Assembly: GCA_022885665.1 (NCBI GenBank)
Contig: JAGQDJ010000065.1
Span: forward strand, 1-64,000
Reading direction: 5' to 3'
Source of the DNA: Triops longicaudatus
Lineage: Eukaryota; Arthropoda; Branchiopoda; Notostraca; Triopsidae
Length of the DNA stretch: 64,000 nucleotides
Part shown: positions 11,927-22,228 of the stretch, one piece after another
Numbering within the stretch: the stretch's first letter is position 1
Layout: each line of letters opens with the position of its first letter
Made by a program: the position numbers and the translations under genes
Notes under the pieces: model-generated
Databases searched by the model: none
Seen by the model: the letters and a program-made list of their open reading frames with translations, nothing else
What the model was told of the DNA's origin: nothing

Positions 11927-14900
11927 TATTTTTATTTATTTTTTGCTTGTTTTAGAGAATTTTAAGAATTTCTTAAGGTGTTGACAAATTGTGACTCCAA
12001 TTCGCCAAAATTGTTGACGAAGCAAGACAAAGGGCTGGACAACTCTGAACTATCGGTTGATGTTTAAGCATTTCAAGTGTTAGCGTATGTCTATACTTTC
12101 TGTGCATGGTGGTAAGAAGTTTGAAAGCGTAGCTTTAATAAAAGTTTTTTAGTTGTGAAAAAAGACATCTGAAATATGTGTTGCGATTATTATTTAGAAG
12201 TTAGTTTCTTGCTTGCGTTTGCTTGAACAAGTGCGAAAAAATAAATAGCTACCAAGGCAAGAGTTGACGTTTATGGACAAGAAAATGCTTTTAATCCAGC
12301 GCTCGTGGTTATAAGAACCCGTGGGTTCCAAGGATTATGCTTTCCATTAGTTTTTCATGGCGTCTGCTGTAGCGACAATGGCACAAGTTATCCTTGTTTT
12401 CGTCCTGAAATGTCCGTTGCAGAAATTGCATCACTTTTCAATATAAAGGAATTTTCAGACTGAACTAGTCTTGCTTAAAAACGGCGCTTTGCCATGCATG
12501 GCAGGGCTGAGAAAAGAGACACTAGGCATAAAATTAGATTTGGGAACGTCTTTGCGGCCGTCACATTTGCACAGATTTATTTCGCCGATGTCCAAATTTT
12601 AGAATCTACTGTAATTTTTTGTTCAGACTCATTTCCATTCCAAAGCCAAGTTTTCTTGAAACAGAACTCAAAGAAGCAAAACCTTTCATATCGTGTTGGT
12701 TACATGAATAAAAAACATGAAGAAGTGTTGAACTCTGTTAGAAGCTTAGGAGTAATGCCAGATTCTCAGAATCTGCAAGTTTTGCAACGCCTAAGGTCAG
12801 TTTGCGGGTATTGTAATACAAGCAACAGCTTTCTGGTGGTAGAATTCCAAAAATTCATGTTACGGCAGTCATATAGCCTAGGCGAAATTTACGTAAAGTT
12901 TTTCGTAACTCAGAAATCAAAACGTATTCACGCGCAGGTTTTGCTGTATGATGTTAGACAGGACTCAACGTTATTTTCAAATCGAATGATTAAGGAAGGT
13001 GCTAGACCAATCCGTTATTGGTACGGAATTTACCTTCGTTTGATAGATGAAGTGTTCGATATTCCGTGCTCGAGTTTGAAGTTTTGGCAGCCGGAATAAT
13101 GTGGTAATTATAAGAGAATAACTTTGGTTTGCATTATCTGCAAATTCTATGGGGAGTGTCACATTGTACTGATCCAAAAATGGTGTTTGTAGCGTTACAG
13201 CATTGTAAGACTATTTTAAATTTTACCGTCTGAAAATATTTGAAAACTAATAAGATAAAAGCGTTTAGGCTTTGTCTTTACATTGCTAAGATTGGAAGCG
13301 CACTTATGTGGATGATTTTTTTGCATGAGGGTGTGTGTTCAAAAAGTTACTTTTTCAGGATTCGCCATGAGCTTAGCAGGAAATAAAAATGGGATTTCCT
13401 TTCCAAGAAGCAAACAATGGATGTAGCACGCTGAGATTACTTATCGAAGAACACAATGCTAAAAGTAGGAAAAGCTTTCTGCTTTTCCACGCATTCTCTA
13501 GACTTCCAATAACACCGTTTGCTGATTTTTTCATCCAGGGGCTTAAACGGTGATTTTTTTATGTTTTTGAAGTACAGTATACCGTGACGAACGCTTTGTG
13601 CAAGACATATAGAAATAAGTAATTTAACCACTTATTATCACGAATCCAAAACCCAAGTTCGGATTCGTCACGAACTTCAAAACCAAAAAATGGCATTTTT
13701 TTCACCTTCCGTTTTGAGGGTGATACACAATATTTCCTGGAAGAGTAGGTGCTACCAACAGTGGCTATAATAGAAACTTTGTTGTTGGAAAATTGGCTTT
13801 CTTTGTACCGCCCGCTTTTCTAACGAACGAAAAAAGAAAAGGGACCCAATAACAACCAATCTTTTTTTTTTTTCTTTTTTTTTTTGTCGCTATCAGCTCC
13901 CAGCACTGTACAAAGCCCACCTCAACAACCTTTGTATTTGCAAAGGATCCTAATATAGCGCTAGTACAGTACGTTTTTGAAGGCTTGCAATATCAAGTGA
14001 AAGATCGTTCAATTGTTCAAATACCTCAGCGAGCTGTTATAAAATCAGAAGGTTAATTGTTACACCGTAGTCAGTAAATTTACGTACGCTTCATGTGGTG
14101 TTTAAGTGTTCTATCTCTGCTGTTGCAGTAATGCATAGCCTGCATGCTCACGTAGAAAATCAATGTATGTCATTAGTTATCTTTCACATTCGCTGATTTC
14201 GGCAGCTTTCGCACTGACCTAGTCCTTAACAGGCACTTAAGACTTGCCCGAATTAAAAAAGTGCTAATGGTTGAAGTTCAGATTAAAGCTCGTCACGTCG
14301 AGGGTTCGTTCCTACGCAAAGTGCCGAATTTTGTATTCAAGTCGCCAACTATGGTCAAAAAGCCATGATCTTCCCTTACAGGCTTGTCGCTCTATTTAAC
14401 CCTATTATCATTTATGACACGTCTGGCTATGCACCCTTCTTACACTTTGATCGTAACAAAGTCTTCTCTAGCTTGGAATATTACAGAAAAAGGGTTATAA
14501 GGAGCGTGAGCCACGCTTTGTGTCTTAATCCTCCCATAAGCCATAAAACCTTCAAGGAAGCCTTTTGTCCTTTGAAGCCAAATGAAGGTTTTCGGGGTGT
14601 CCTTCTCTTAGCCCCTACATGAGTGGTTCCGTTGGGCAGAAGATTAAGGGAATTTGGGTCTCTTGGTTACAAAATATTAACTTTTTATGGCCAAGCTTTC
14701 CACATTCGGCTTCATAAACTGGTCTGGATTAGTGCTTACCGCTAACATTCTCATAGCAGCTTAATTAACTTTTTCCCCCGTTGGCTTTCTGACATGTTTT
14801 CCGTGTTAGAGACGAAGTTCTAGTTCGGGTTTAATGCTCCAAATGGCGCCATCTATAGCTCATCAAGCGGCAGCAATGTTATCCCTTTTGCAGCGGTATT

Positions 14901-17900
14901 CCTGGCACCAATTCTCCATTGTGACGTCGCACGTGGCCGGTTACAACGATTTCGTTCAAGCTGTCCGAGACGCGGCATCGGAAGGCGATTTCAAGTAACT
15001 ATAACTGAGGCGGGAAAATAGTCATTTCTTTTCTCCTTTTATCATTTTTGTGTTGCACTGCATCCGCAAAAAGCGTTAAGAATACAAAAGCCATCGTAAC
15101 AAATCGTAAAAGTAGATCAAGTGTGCCGCCCAATAATTTGATCAAATTTGTTCTCTCTGGGCTTGTTATCCTTTCTGTAAAGCAGCTCGCAAGGAACAAA
15201 AAATAAAAGTAACAAAATCTTTGTGCATTTTCTTGGAAGGGGTGTATTTCACCCCCCAGTCACGTGAGGACAGCTGTTTTTCTGGTAAGGACTTGGAGTA
15301 GGGAGTAAAGTCTGGGTAAAGGAACAAATCATGGGAAAGTGACGTACTAAATAAACACGTATAGCATAGATATTCGAACCACATAATTTAGAATGGGAGA
15401 AGGGAAATGATCTCGTGAAGATAAGAAATTGTTCCATATTATTTATTACCGTAAGGGACGCTATTTCTGGCTCTGGAGTTCATCAGTTTTTGTTTTGTGT
15501 AGAAAAAGTTTTGGGCTATTATGAGAGGCTATTATGGGCATTTCGTGCAAAATGTTTACTTTTTTCAGTATAGACAAGGAGTTAATAATGAATTAAGAAA
15601 AAATTACGAACACTTTTGGCTAATTAATGAGATCTGCTCAGCTAAATTCGTTTTTTTTTTTGCTGTGTTACACGGTTATTGTAAGCAGTGGAAGTGCAGT
15701 AACTTTATTTAGCACAGTTATTTAGTGTGCTAAAGTTTTCTTTTCAAAGTACCCTAGTTACGAGAGGACATTTCTGTTATAACACCTCCGGTGTGAAAAT
15801 CGTCATTAGCCATGGTTAAACTCCTTTGGATATAGGGAAGGCTTTAAAGTCATGACAAATACATGTAAAATACATGAAAAATACTTTATAATTTGGTATT
15901 TCGCAACTTTAAATCTTACAACAGTTAAACTGATGTATTACTAATTGTTTCACCGCATATTATAAATTTGAACAATACTCAGTAACTGTCTAACTGCTTC
16001 ATCAAGCTTTCTAAAATTCAATCTTTTCGTTATAGGCCGATCAATTCTAGTATTGAGCTTAGAGAAGATAATCTTGCTTTTCCGTAAAATTCTCCGTTCA
16101 TTCTTATCTAGTACTAGCCATAATAAACTTTCTGTTTTTACTACTTTTTTATTGCTTATTATGTATATTCGATTTATTACGTTATAATGTTTGTATAGTT
16201 CAGTAATCCTTTGTTTATTTATCCTTGAACTTCGATAGATTCAATATCATAGACACTATTATTGTGAGTTCTCCTGGCCAAGAGTCATTGTCGTCATTGG
16301 TGAATTCGGAAGCGCGGATATTACTCTTGTACTCGACGAGAGAAGAAGCAAGAGGCATTTTCTCGGCAGCGGCAGCTTTGGGGCTAACGGGCGAAAAATA
16401 TGTGTGGATTGTCACCCAAAGCGTCTTAGGCAGCAATACCCATGAAGCACCAGAAGAATTTCCGGTTGGAATGTTAGGTTTGTCATATGTCTTGTCCGCC
16501 TTGTATTGTCCGACTTTTTCGCAATTCTGGAAAAACGTTGCCATTTTGTTCGATTACTATGTTCCGTAAGCTTTTATCTAATTATCTTTCTGTCCTTTCA
16601 GATATTCTATTTCTTAGTTTCTTTATTAACACACTTTTTCTCTTCGAACACTTTTATTTATTTTTTTTTTAGTATTATTTTATTTTTTCATTATTATTAT
16701 TATTTTTTGGTGTGTGTGTCATTTCGATTAACTTCAAATCGGCTTCTTTGTTTTCGCATTTTATTTTACGTGAATTACGATGTGGAATCAGCGAACGTTG
16801 GCTCACTTGTTCTTTGCACTATACAATAGGCGTGCACTTCGATACAAGCGACGACAGTCTTATAAAAGCGATTTCAACAGCCCTTAAAGTCTTCGTTTAT
16901 GGAGTAAAACAGTTCGATGAAGATACGACAAATGTCAATACGACACTCCAGCCTCAGTTGTCTTGCGATGGGCATGGTGATGCGCGATGGACTGTTGGAG
17001 AAAGCTTTTTCAAGTGAGTTACTTTTATGAATAAATGTAAGCTGAAAAGGAAGTCGAGGTGAAAAATAAAAGCTGTCTGGTAAAAAAGGGTGTTAGTTGA
17101 TGTATACCTGATGTGTTGGTTCAGGTATTTGCAGAATGTGACGATCGAAGGCGATTCGGGGAAACCGAGGCTGGAATTCAACTCTGACGGTACTTTAAAA
17201 GCTGTCGAACTTTTTATCATGAATCTGCGGCCAGGCATTGGTTCAAGCGAAGACTTAATATGGACAGAAGTAAAGAATTGGTTTTTATTCATTAGTTTCT
17301 TTTTATTATTTTTTTTTCTGGGTCCATTCATTAGTTTAGTTTAGTTTCTCTGGGTATTTTTTCCTTTTCATTTAATTACTTCTATTGTCAATATTTTATG
17401 TTTCCTTGAGATTTCCTGCCTGAAATTATTAGTTTTTAGTACATTAAAAAGCTCTTTTTTGTACAGATGTGAAAGTTCAAAGGGAGGTAACGTGCGCACA
17501 TTTTCATTAAAACGCCGTTCACTTGATTTAAACATATTAGATTGGGAGGTGGCAGTCATGGAAAAAACAAGGATTAGACATAAAAGATATTGTGTGGCCG
17601 GGTTATAGTCACGTTCCGCCACAAGGTGTGCCGGAGAAATTTCATTTGAAAATTGTCTTCTTGGATGAATCGCCCTTTATTAACTTGGCACCAGCGGATC
17701 CCATTACAGGCCGCTGTCATGTGAGTCAAGGCGTCCTTTGTCGCGTATCCAGTGGGGATTCAACGTAAGTTGCTAAAGTTTTTACGCATTTTTTTACTCC
17801 TCATTAAATATCACAGCTTTTAATAATTACTTTAGGTATAGTACAGTGTTTTCATTAAAAAAAACTTCTCAAATCTGAAGTAGAGTAAAATTTCGCTAAA

Positions 17901-20900
17901 ACGAATTCGTACATAACGAAATCTCGCTAATGGCTAACAATAAATTTGTAAGTCCCTCATACATATGTTTACATGTATACCTATACATGAAAAGAGGGCT
18001 AGCATACTACTAGCTTATTTTCCATAAGAGAGGAAAAACGTTACATGATTGATCAAGTCATCGTTAGACATCCAAGGCTAATTTTTAATTTGCCGAACGT
18101 AGGATATTCCGTACTATTTTGTCGTTCGATACGAGGTTCATTTAAGCGAGATTTTCCGTATTTCCTAACTTTGAAATTCTGTACTTTGTTCATAAGAAAA
18201 CAAGGTATTGTAAATACTTTGCTCGTTTTTCCTTCGGAGTATAACTTTTGTTTATCTCTGCATGGACTTGGGGGCTGTTTTGTTGACTCTTAGTCCTAAT
18301 GGAACACTGGCGACTAGTCGCAATCACTCTGCTTCGGCGTTTCAGTGTTGCTCGGGCTTTTGTATTGACTTGCTCCAGAAATTAGCAGAAGATTTGGGCT
18401 TCACATACGATTTGTCTCGCGTGGAGGATCCTAAATGGGGAGTTCTCGTCGTAAGTTTTTATGTCTCTTTTATGTCACACACTATTATGTTGGACAATTC
18501 GATCGAAGAGTTTTTCGCAACTAACACAGCATTGCCGTGCAATAAAAAAGGATGGTAAAAGTAGCGAAAAACTTTTGTATTATGGGATTACCAACATGAG
18601 ATTATGGCAGCAAAATTTTGGCTCATTTTAACGAGATTTTCTCTACCTAGAATGGAAAATGGAACGGTCTAATGGGAGTACTAGCACATCGTAAGGCGGA
18701 TATGGTAATGTCGTCGCTCATAATTAACAGCGAACGTGAATCTGTGGCAGATTTCAGTCTCCCTTTTATGGAAACTGGCATTGCCATCTTGGTTGCCAAA
18801 CGAACTGGCATAATTTCTGCCACAGCGTTTCTCGGTATGATTCGTTTGAAAATAGCGGTCTCAGACATTTTTTCCCAGTCGTTATTCGCCTCTTGGCAAA
18901 TGCGCCACTAAATCCAAAACTTACTGACAATTTCAGAACCTTTTGACACAGCATCATGGTTGCTTGTAGGCGTGGTAGCAATCCAAGCCGCTGCTTTTGC
19001 CATTTTCATGTTCGAATGGCTGTCACCTTCGGGCTATAACATGCAGGTTTTGTCGATCTTTTTTTTTTAAAAAAAAAAAAAACGGAATTTATGCCACGTA
19101 GCATTCTAACGCTAATATTTGTGATGTTTGATCATTTGGTGACAGTTATCCCCGCCTTCGAACCAACGTTTCTCGCTCTTCCGCACGTACTGGCTCGTAT
19201 GGGCTATATTATTCCAAGCTGCCGTCAACGTAGATTGCCCTCGGGGCTTTACTTCCAGGTGAGACATATATAAAGTTGACATAGGTATTAAGTTTATAGT
19301 CAAACAGTTGCACATTTTATTCATCACATGTCTGAGGTCTTAAAGTAGCCTAAAAGTTTAAGGGATGTGCACAAACATCTTTCTGTTTAAATCCGGGAAT
19401 CGAAAAGGCGATTAACGACCATATGTTATCGGGATGAAAATTTGTTTTGATCTTTTACTGAGCAACATGTTTCCTTTCAGGCGTACTGTCTTTACTCGGC
19501 TGAGGAGTCTGAGGGATCTGTTGAGGGAGACGGTTAATCTTAATCTAAAGAGCTGTTTTGTAATGACAGGTTCGTATCTAACGTCTGGGCCTCGTTCGCT
19601 GTCGTCTTCTTGGCTATTTATACAGCCAATCTTGCCGCCTTCATGATCACCCGGGAAGAATTCTTTGATTTTTCGGGAGTCGAAGATCCGAAGGTAAAGG
19701 ATGTTATATAGATTTTGATTGGAGAAATAACAGAAAATACTACTTTTGCATCTAGTTGACTAACCCTGTAAGTCATGAACCGCCGTTGAAATTTGGGACA
19801 GTGTTCAGTTCGCATACGGAAGCGACCATCAAACGATATTATCCTGTTATGTACCAGCACATGAAAAATTACAGCAAAAATGTAATCAGCGAAGGAATCC
19901 AAGGCGTCAAAACTGGGTAAAAATATAAATACCAATGAAAAATTTTGCAAATTAAAAAGGATTAGCAAATCATTCCACGTGAGATACTAAATTCGCTTGT
20001 TACGTTTTCCAGCCAATTTCTAAATAAGCGAAATTAAAATTTGGCGTGAGTTGAGTTTATAACTATCGCTGCAACTTTAAGGAGTAGACAACAGAAGGCT
20101 TTTCCTAATTATATTAGAAAGACCGTTTTTTCGTTTTATGTGTGTGCTTTTTCACGGTACACGATTTTTGTTTCAAATGTCCTCACGACTATTCCTCCTT
20201 TGCTTAGTCGAAAGCAAGATTGTCGGCTTTATGTGAACAAACTGTCTTTTATAGTTACAAGTGTCGTATGATCAATATAACGATGTCAGTTCTCATCTCG
20301 TGCAATAGGCAATTGGACGCGTTCTTGTATGACGGCGCAGTATTGGATTATTTGGTGGCACAGGATGAAGAGTGCACTTTGCTGACAGTAGGCAATTGGT
20401 ATGCCATGACAGGATACGGACTAGCATTTCCACGTGGATCCAAGCATTTGCAATCTTTCAACGAACGCTTGCTAGAATATACCGAAAACGGTAGTGCGCT
20501 TTGGTTATTTTTAGCCAGCTTGTATAAACAAACATGGTTTCCTTTGGGATTCATATCTTGGAAGAGGAAGAAAAAGAAAGTAGTTACAAAGAAGTTGAAA
20601 CTTCCTGTGGGTAATTGGAGGCTTTTAACCAGTAAAGAACGAAACTGAACGAAAAGAACGAAAATTCACTTCGATGTATAGAAACTAGAAACCCTCGAAC
20701 CTGGACATGGTACGGTATTTTACTAAATCAGCATTTTGGTCATTGCATTTTAGAAATGCTTATAGTGTCCAGTACTAAGACGACTCGTGCGTTTAAAAAA
20801 ACTTTTTCACCTTCGTTAGCCAGCATAGAGAAAACAGTACATTCCTAAACCGGACAAGTACTAACCTGAAGGAGGTTTTTAGATTTTATTTATTCTTGTA

Positions 20901-22228
20901 TTTGTTTTCTGGGAAATGTAGCAAACAAGTGTCACTTTTAAATTTTAAATAATTATGGTGAGTTTTGTTGTGCACCAAATTTCGAATCAGCACAATCCTT
21001 TGAACGAAGGTCAAGGTGGAAGCTGTATTCTTTTTCTTTTTTCAGTCAAGACCTTAGCTTAGTACTAAACCTTGGAACCAACTAAAGAATTTTGGGGATT
21101 CAAGACGTTAAATGTAATGGTGCATTAATAATTAGGTTATTATTTAATTATTTTTTTAATTAGCTACGGGTTTTATTTAATGCATAGGTGACTTGGAGCG
21201 CTTGAGACGGTTTTGGCTGACCGGAATTTGCAAACCACACAAGCAGGACCGTCAGTTCTCAGAGCCATTAGCAACTGAACAGTTTTTGTCTGCTTTTCTG
21301 CTGCTGCTTTCCGGAATCGGTCTGGCTATTTGCTTGTTAGCGCTAGAGCATCTGTATTTCACATACATACGAGCTCATTTGGCGAAAACTGGCAAAGGAG
21401 CTTGCTGTTCTCTCATTTCGATCGTAAGCTGTTTTAAATTTTGCCTTGAATTTCATGTTGCCTTTTCTTTTGTTGCCAGAAAAACATTTTTGAAGCGAAA
21501 GTTCAGGAGACTTTCAAATATTGTACATAGTTCGTTTTCTTTTTTCATAAAAATAGAATATGGGTCGGTCTTTAACATTCAGCGACGCTGTTTTTGAAAC
21601 CCAAGATAGACTGAGGCAGCATCGATGTCGAGATACAATATGTAATTTACACCTTCGTCGTATGCGTCTACAATTGCGGAGAATGCAAGCCAGACTCAAG
21701 AACTTGGAGGAGTTACTTCATGTTGGAACGAATTACGGCTCACAAAGGTATAAGTTTGTTCTTTTTTACTTTAAAAAAAAGAAGCAACATGAAAGTGATA
21801 AAAACGTTAACGGTTTGATGATAAAAACAGCGTTTTGGATCCATATCGATGGGACGTGGAACTTGTACGAGAAGATTGTACAAAAGACATGACGAACTCC
21901 GCGCGGATAAACGCACCAATGCATTTAGAGTTATACCGGTAACTCGCATTTGTCGATATTTATCTAATATTTTGTTTTTATTTATTTAGTACGGAGGTGT
22001 TATTTATTCTAGGCATTAAATCTTCTTTATAGGTAGCTTGTTTACTAGGCGCAACTTACGGATGCCTCTAAACATTTTTACTTTTTCTTTGTCTTCTCTT
22101 GTGCGATTTGTAGAAAGGATTCGTTTTTACGTTTGCATTTTTTATGTAGATGCATTCTATTAAGGCTCACATAATTTTTGCCATTTAGGTCTCTTCATGA
22201 AGTGTCTGAAATGGAGACTGTTTTGTAG
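3928..22228 (+). CDS. Nmdar2: NMDA-type ionotropic glutamate receptor subunit 2
   Basis: Seventeen exons: 3928-4450, 9216-9394, 14810-14994, 16239-16477, 16830-17013, 17125-17269, 17541-17764, 18294-18450, 18651-18834, 18937-19046, 19146-19258, 19570-19693, 19756-19916, 20309-20490, 21188-21423, 21557-21747, 22189-22228. They total 3177 nt (1058 aa), all phases close, and an in-frame TGA at 3910-3912 fixes the start. It is the glutamate-binding subunit of a cation channel at excitatory synapses. Layout: signal peptide (about 9-27), amino-terminal domain (to about 500), S1, M1 (about 679-700), pore loop with Gln734, M3 with YTANLAAFM (765-773), S2, M4 (about 936-958), short basic tail. Arg641, Thr810 and Asp851 match the agonist contacts of GluN2. 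The YDGAVLDY context of Asp851 marks the glutamate-type rather than glycine-type subunit. Trp608 and Ile636 replace the His and Thr of vertebrate GluN2A. The last exon is the least certain part (ETVL end, or an alternative at 21990). Confidence 0.96.
4451..9215 (+). other. Nmdar2 intron 1
   Basis: A 4.8-kb intron beginning GTAGAA, 81 bp before an inserted MULE-like element (4532-4991, listed separately). The rest is AT-rich. A 103-codon minus-strand frame at 7923-8234 has no recognisable domain. It overlaps an interrupted palindrome GAGGTC-TTAT-GACCTC at 8085-8100. Confidence 0.8.
4522..5001. mobile_element. MULE-like miniature transposon with 10-bp target duplication
   Basis: A 460-bp element (4532-4991) has perfect terminal repeats AGGGTTACCA/TGGTAACCCT and is bounded by the identical 10-bp duplications ATGGTCTATT at 4522-4531 and 4992-5001. 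Several GTCCTTAA or TACTTAAA motifs lie inside the left end and one GTCCTTAA near the right end. A 10-bp duplication is typical of Mutator-like elements. No transposase is encoded. Confidence 0.85.
11871..11926. repeat. (TTA)n microsatellite
   Basis: About 18 uninterrupted TTA units inside intron 2 of Nmdar2. Likely length-polymorphic. Confidence 0.95.
12494..13099 (+). CDS. Orphan 201-codon reading frame inside Nmdar2 intron 2
   Basis: ATG at 12494 to stop at 13097-13099, 201 codons, unusually long for AT-rich intronic DNA. The product has mixed composition with many basic residues and no signal peptide, membrane segment or zinc-binding pattern that I recognise. It resembles no known transposase or reverse-transcriptase motif. 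It could be a nested single-exon gene, a decayed retrogene or chance. Confidence 0.2.
   Translation: MHGRAEKRDTRHKIRFGNVFAAVTFAQIYFADVQILESTVIFCSDSFPFQSQVFLKQNSKKQNLSYRVGYMNKKHEEVLNSVRSLGVMPDSQNLQVLQRLRSVCGYCNTSNSFLVVEFQKFMLRQSYSLGEIYVKFFVTQKSKRIHAQVLLYDVRQDSTLFSNRMIKEGARPIRYWYGIYLRLIDEVFDIPCSSLKFWQPE
14995..16238 (+). other. Nmdar2 intron 3
   Basis: A 1.2-kb AT-rich intron (GTAACT...AG). No additional exon, repeat or RNA was recognised. Confidence 0.85.
16478..16829 (+). other. Nmdar2 intron 4
   Basis: A 352-bp T-rich intron (GTTTGT...CAATAG). It is largely open in one frame, but the spliced phase (TTA-G joined to GC-GTG, giving Gly-Val) and the family alignment exclude retention. Confidence 0.85.
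17765..18293 (+). other. Nmdar2 intron 7
   Basis: A 529-bp intron (GTAAGT...TTAG), more than half of it a pogo-like miniature element at 17883-18158. The neighbouring introns are mostly 60-300 bp, so the insertion accounts for its length. Confidence 0.85.
17881..18160. mobile_element. pogo/Tigger-like miniature transposon in Nmdar2 intron 7
   Basis: A 276-bp segment (17883-18158) bounded by TA on both sides. The left end reads GAGTAAAATTTCGCTAAAAC. The reverse complement of the right end reads CGGAAAATCTCGCTTAAATG. About 20 of 24 positions match after a small gap. TA duplications and a CAGTAAAA-like start fit the Tc1/mariner-pogo group. It is non-coding and degenerate. Confidence 0.6.
19059..19082. 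repeat. T10-A14 homopolymer junction
   Basis: A run of about ten T directly followed by fourteen A in the 99-nt intron 10 of Nmdar2, 64 nt before the acceptor. It can form a hairpin and is a likely site of sequencing or length error. Confidence 0.9.
19259..19569 (+). other. Nmdar2 intron 11
   Basis: A 311-bp intron separating the pore-loop exon from the M3 exon. Nothing else recognised. Confidence 0.85.
19917..20308 (+). other. Nmdar2 intron 13
   Basis: A 392-bp intron within the S2 domain. No feature recognised. Confidence 0.85.
20491..21187 (+). other. Nmdar2 intron 14
   Basis: A 697-bp AT-rich intron before the M4 exon. Reading through from the preceding exon gives a lysine-rich frame ending at 20646-20648, which would truncate the receptor before M4, so retention is unlikely to be functional. 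Confidence 0.85.
21748..22188 (+). other. Nmdar2 intron 16, with an alternative terminal exon at 21990-22032
   Basis: Donor GTATAA after codon fragment AG. Two acceptors are usable in the same phase. AG at 22187-22188 gives the 13-residue ending RSLHEVSEMETVL. AG at 21988-21989, with the longer pyrimidine tract, gives a 14-residue hydrophobic ending stopping at 22030-22032. Both keep the frame. Confidence 0.6.

Larger units (their letters stand above)
9395..14809 (+). other. Nmdar2 intron 2
   Basis: A 5.4-kb intron with donor GTAAGC. It contains a TTA microsatellite (11871-11926), a 201-codon reading frame at 12494-13099 described separately, and a long pyrimidine tract at about 13861-13885 followed by an AG that I rejected as an exon boundary. 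The rest shows nothing recognisable. Confidence 0.8.

Noticed and set aside
13904..13996. Possible Nmdar2 exon with PTSTTFVFAKDP resembling the GluN2 amino-terminal domain, preceded by a long pyrimidine tract
   Set aside because: The exon at 14810-14994 covers the same family positions with much better similarity and fits the phase directly after exon 2. Using both would duplicate the segment, and no convincing donor follows this one.
16215..16544. 109-codon minus-strand frame
   Set aside because: It is the antisense shadow of Nmdar2 exon 4.
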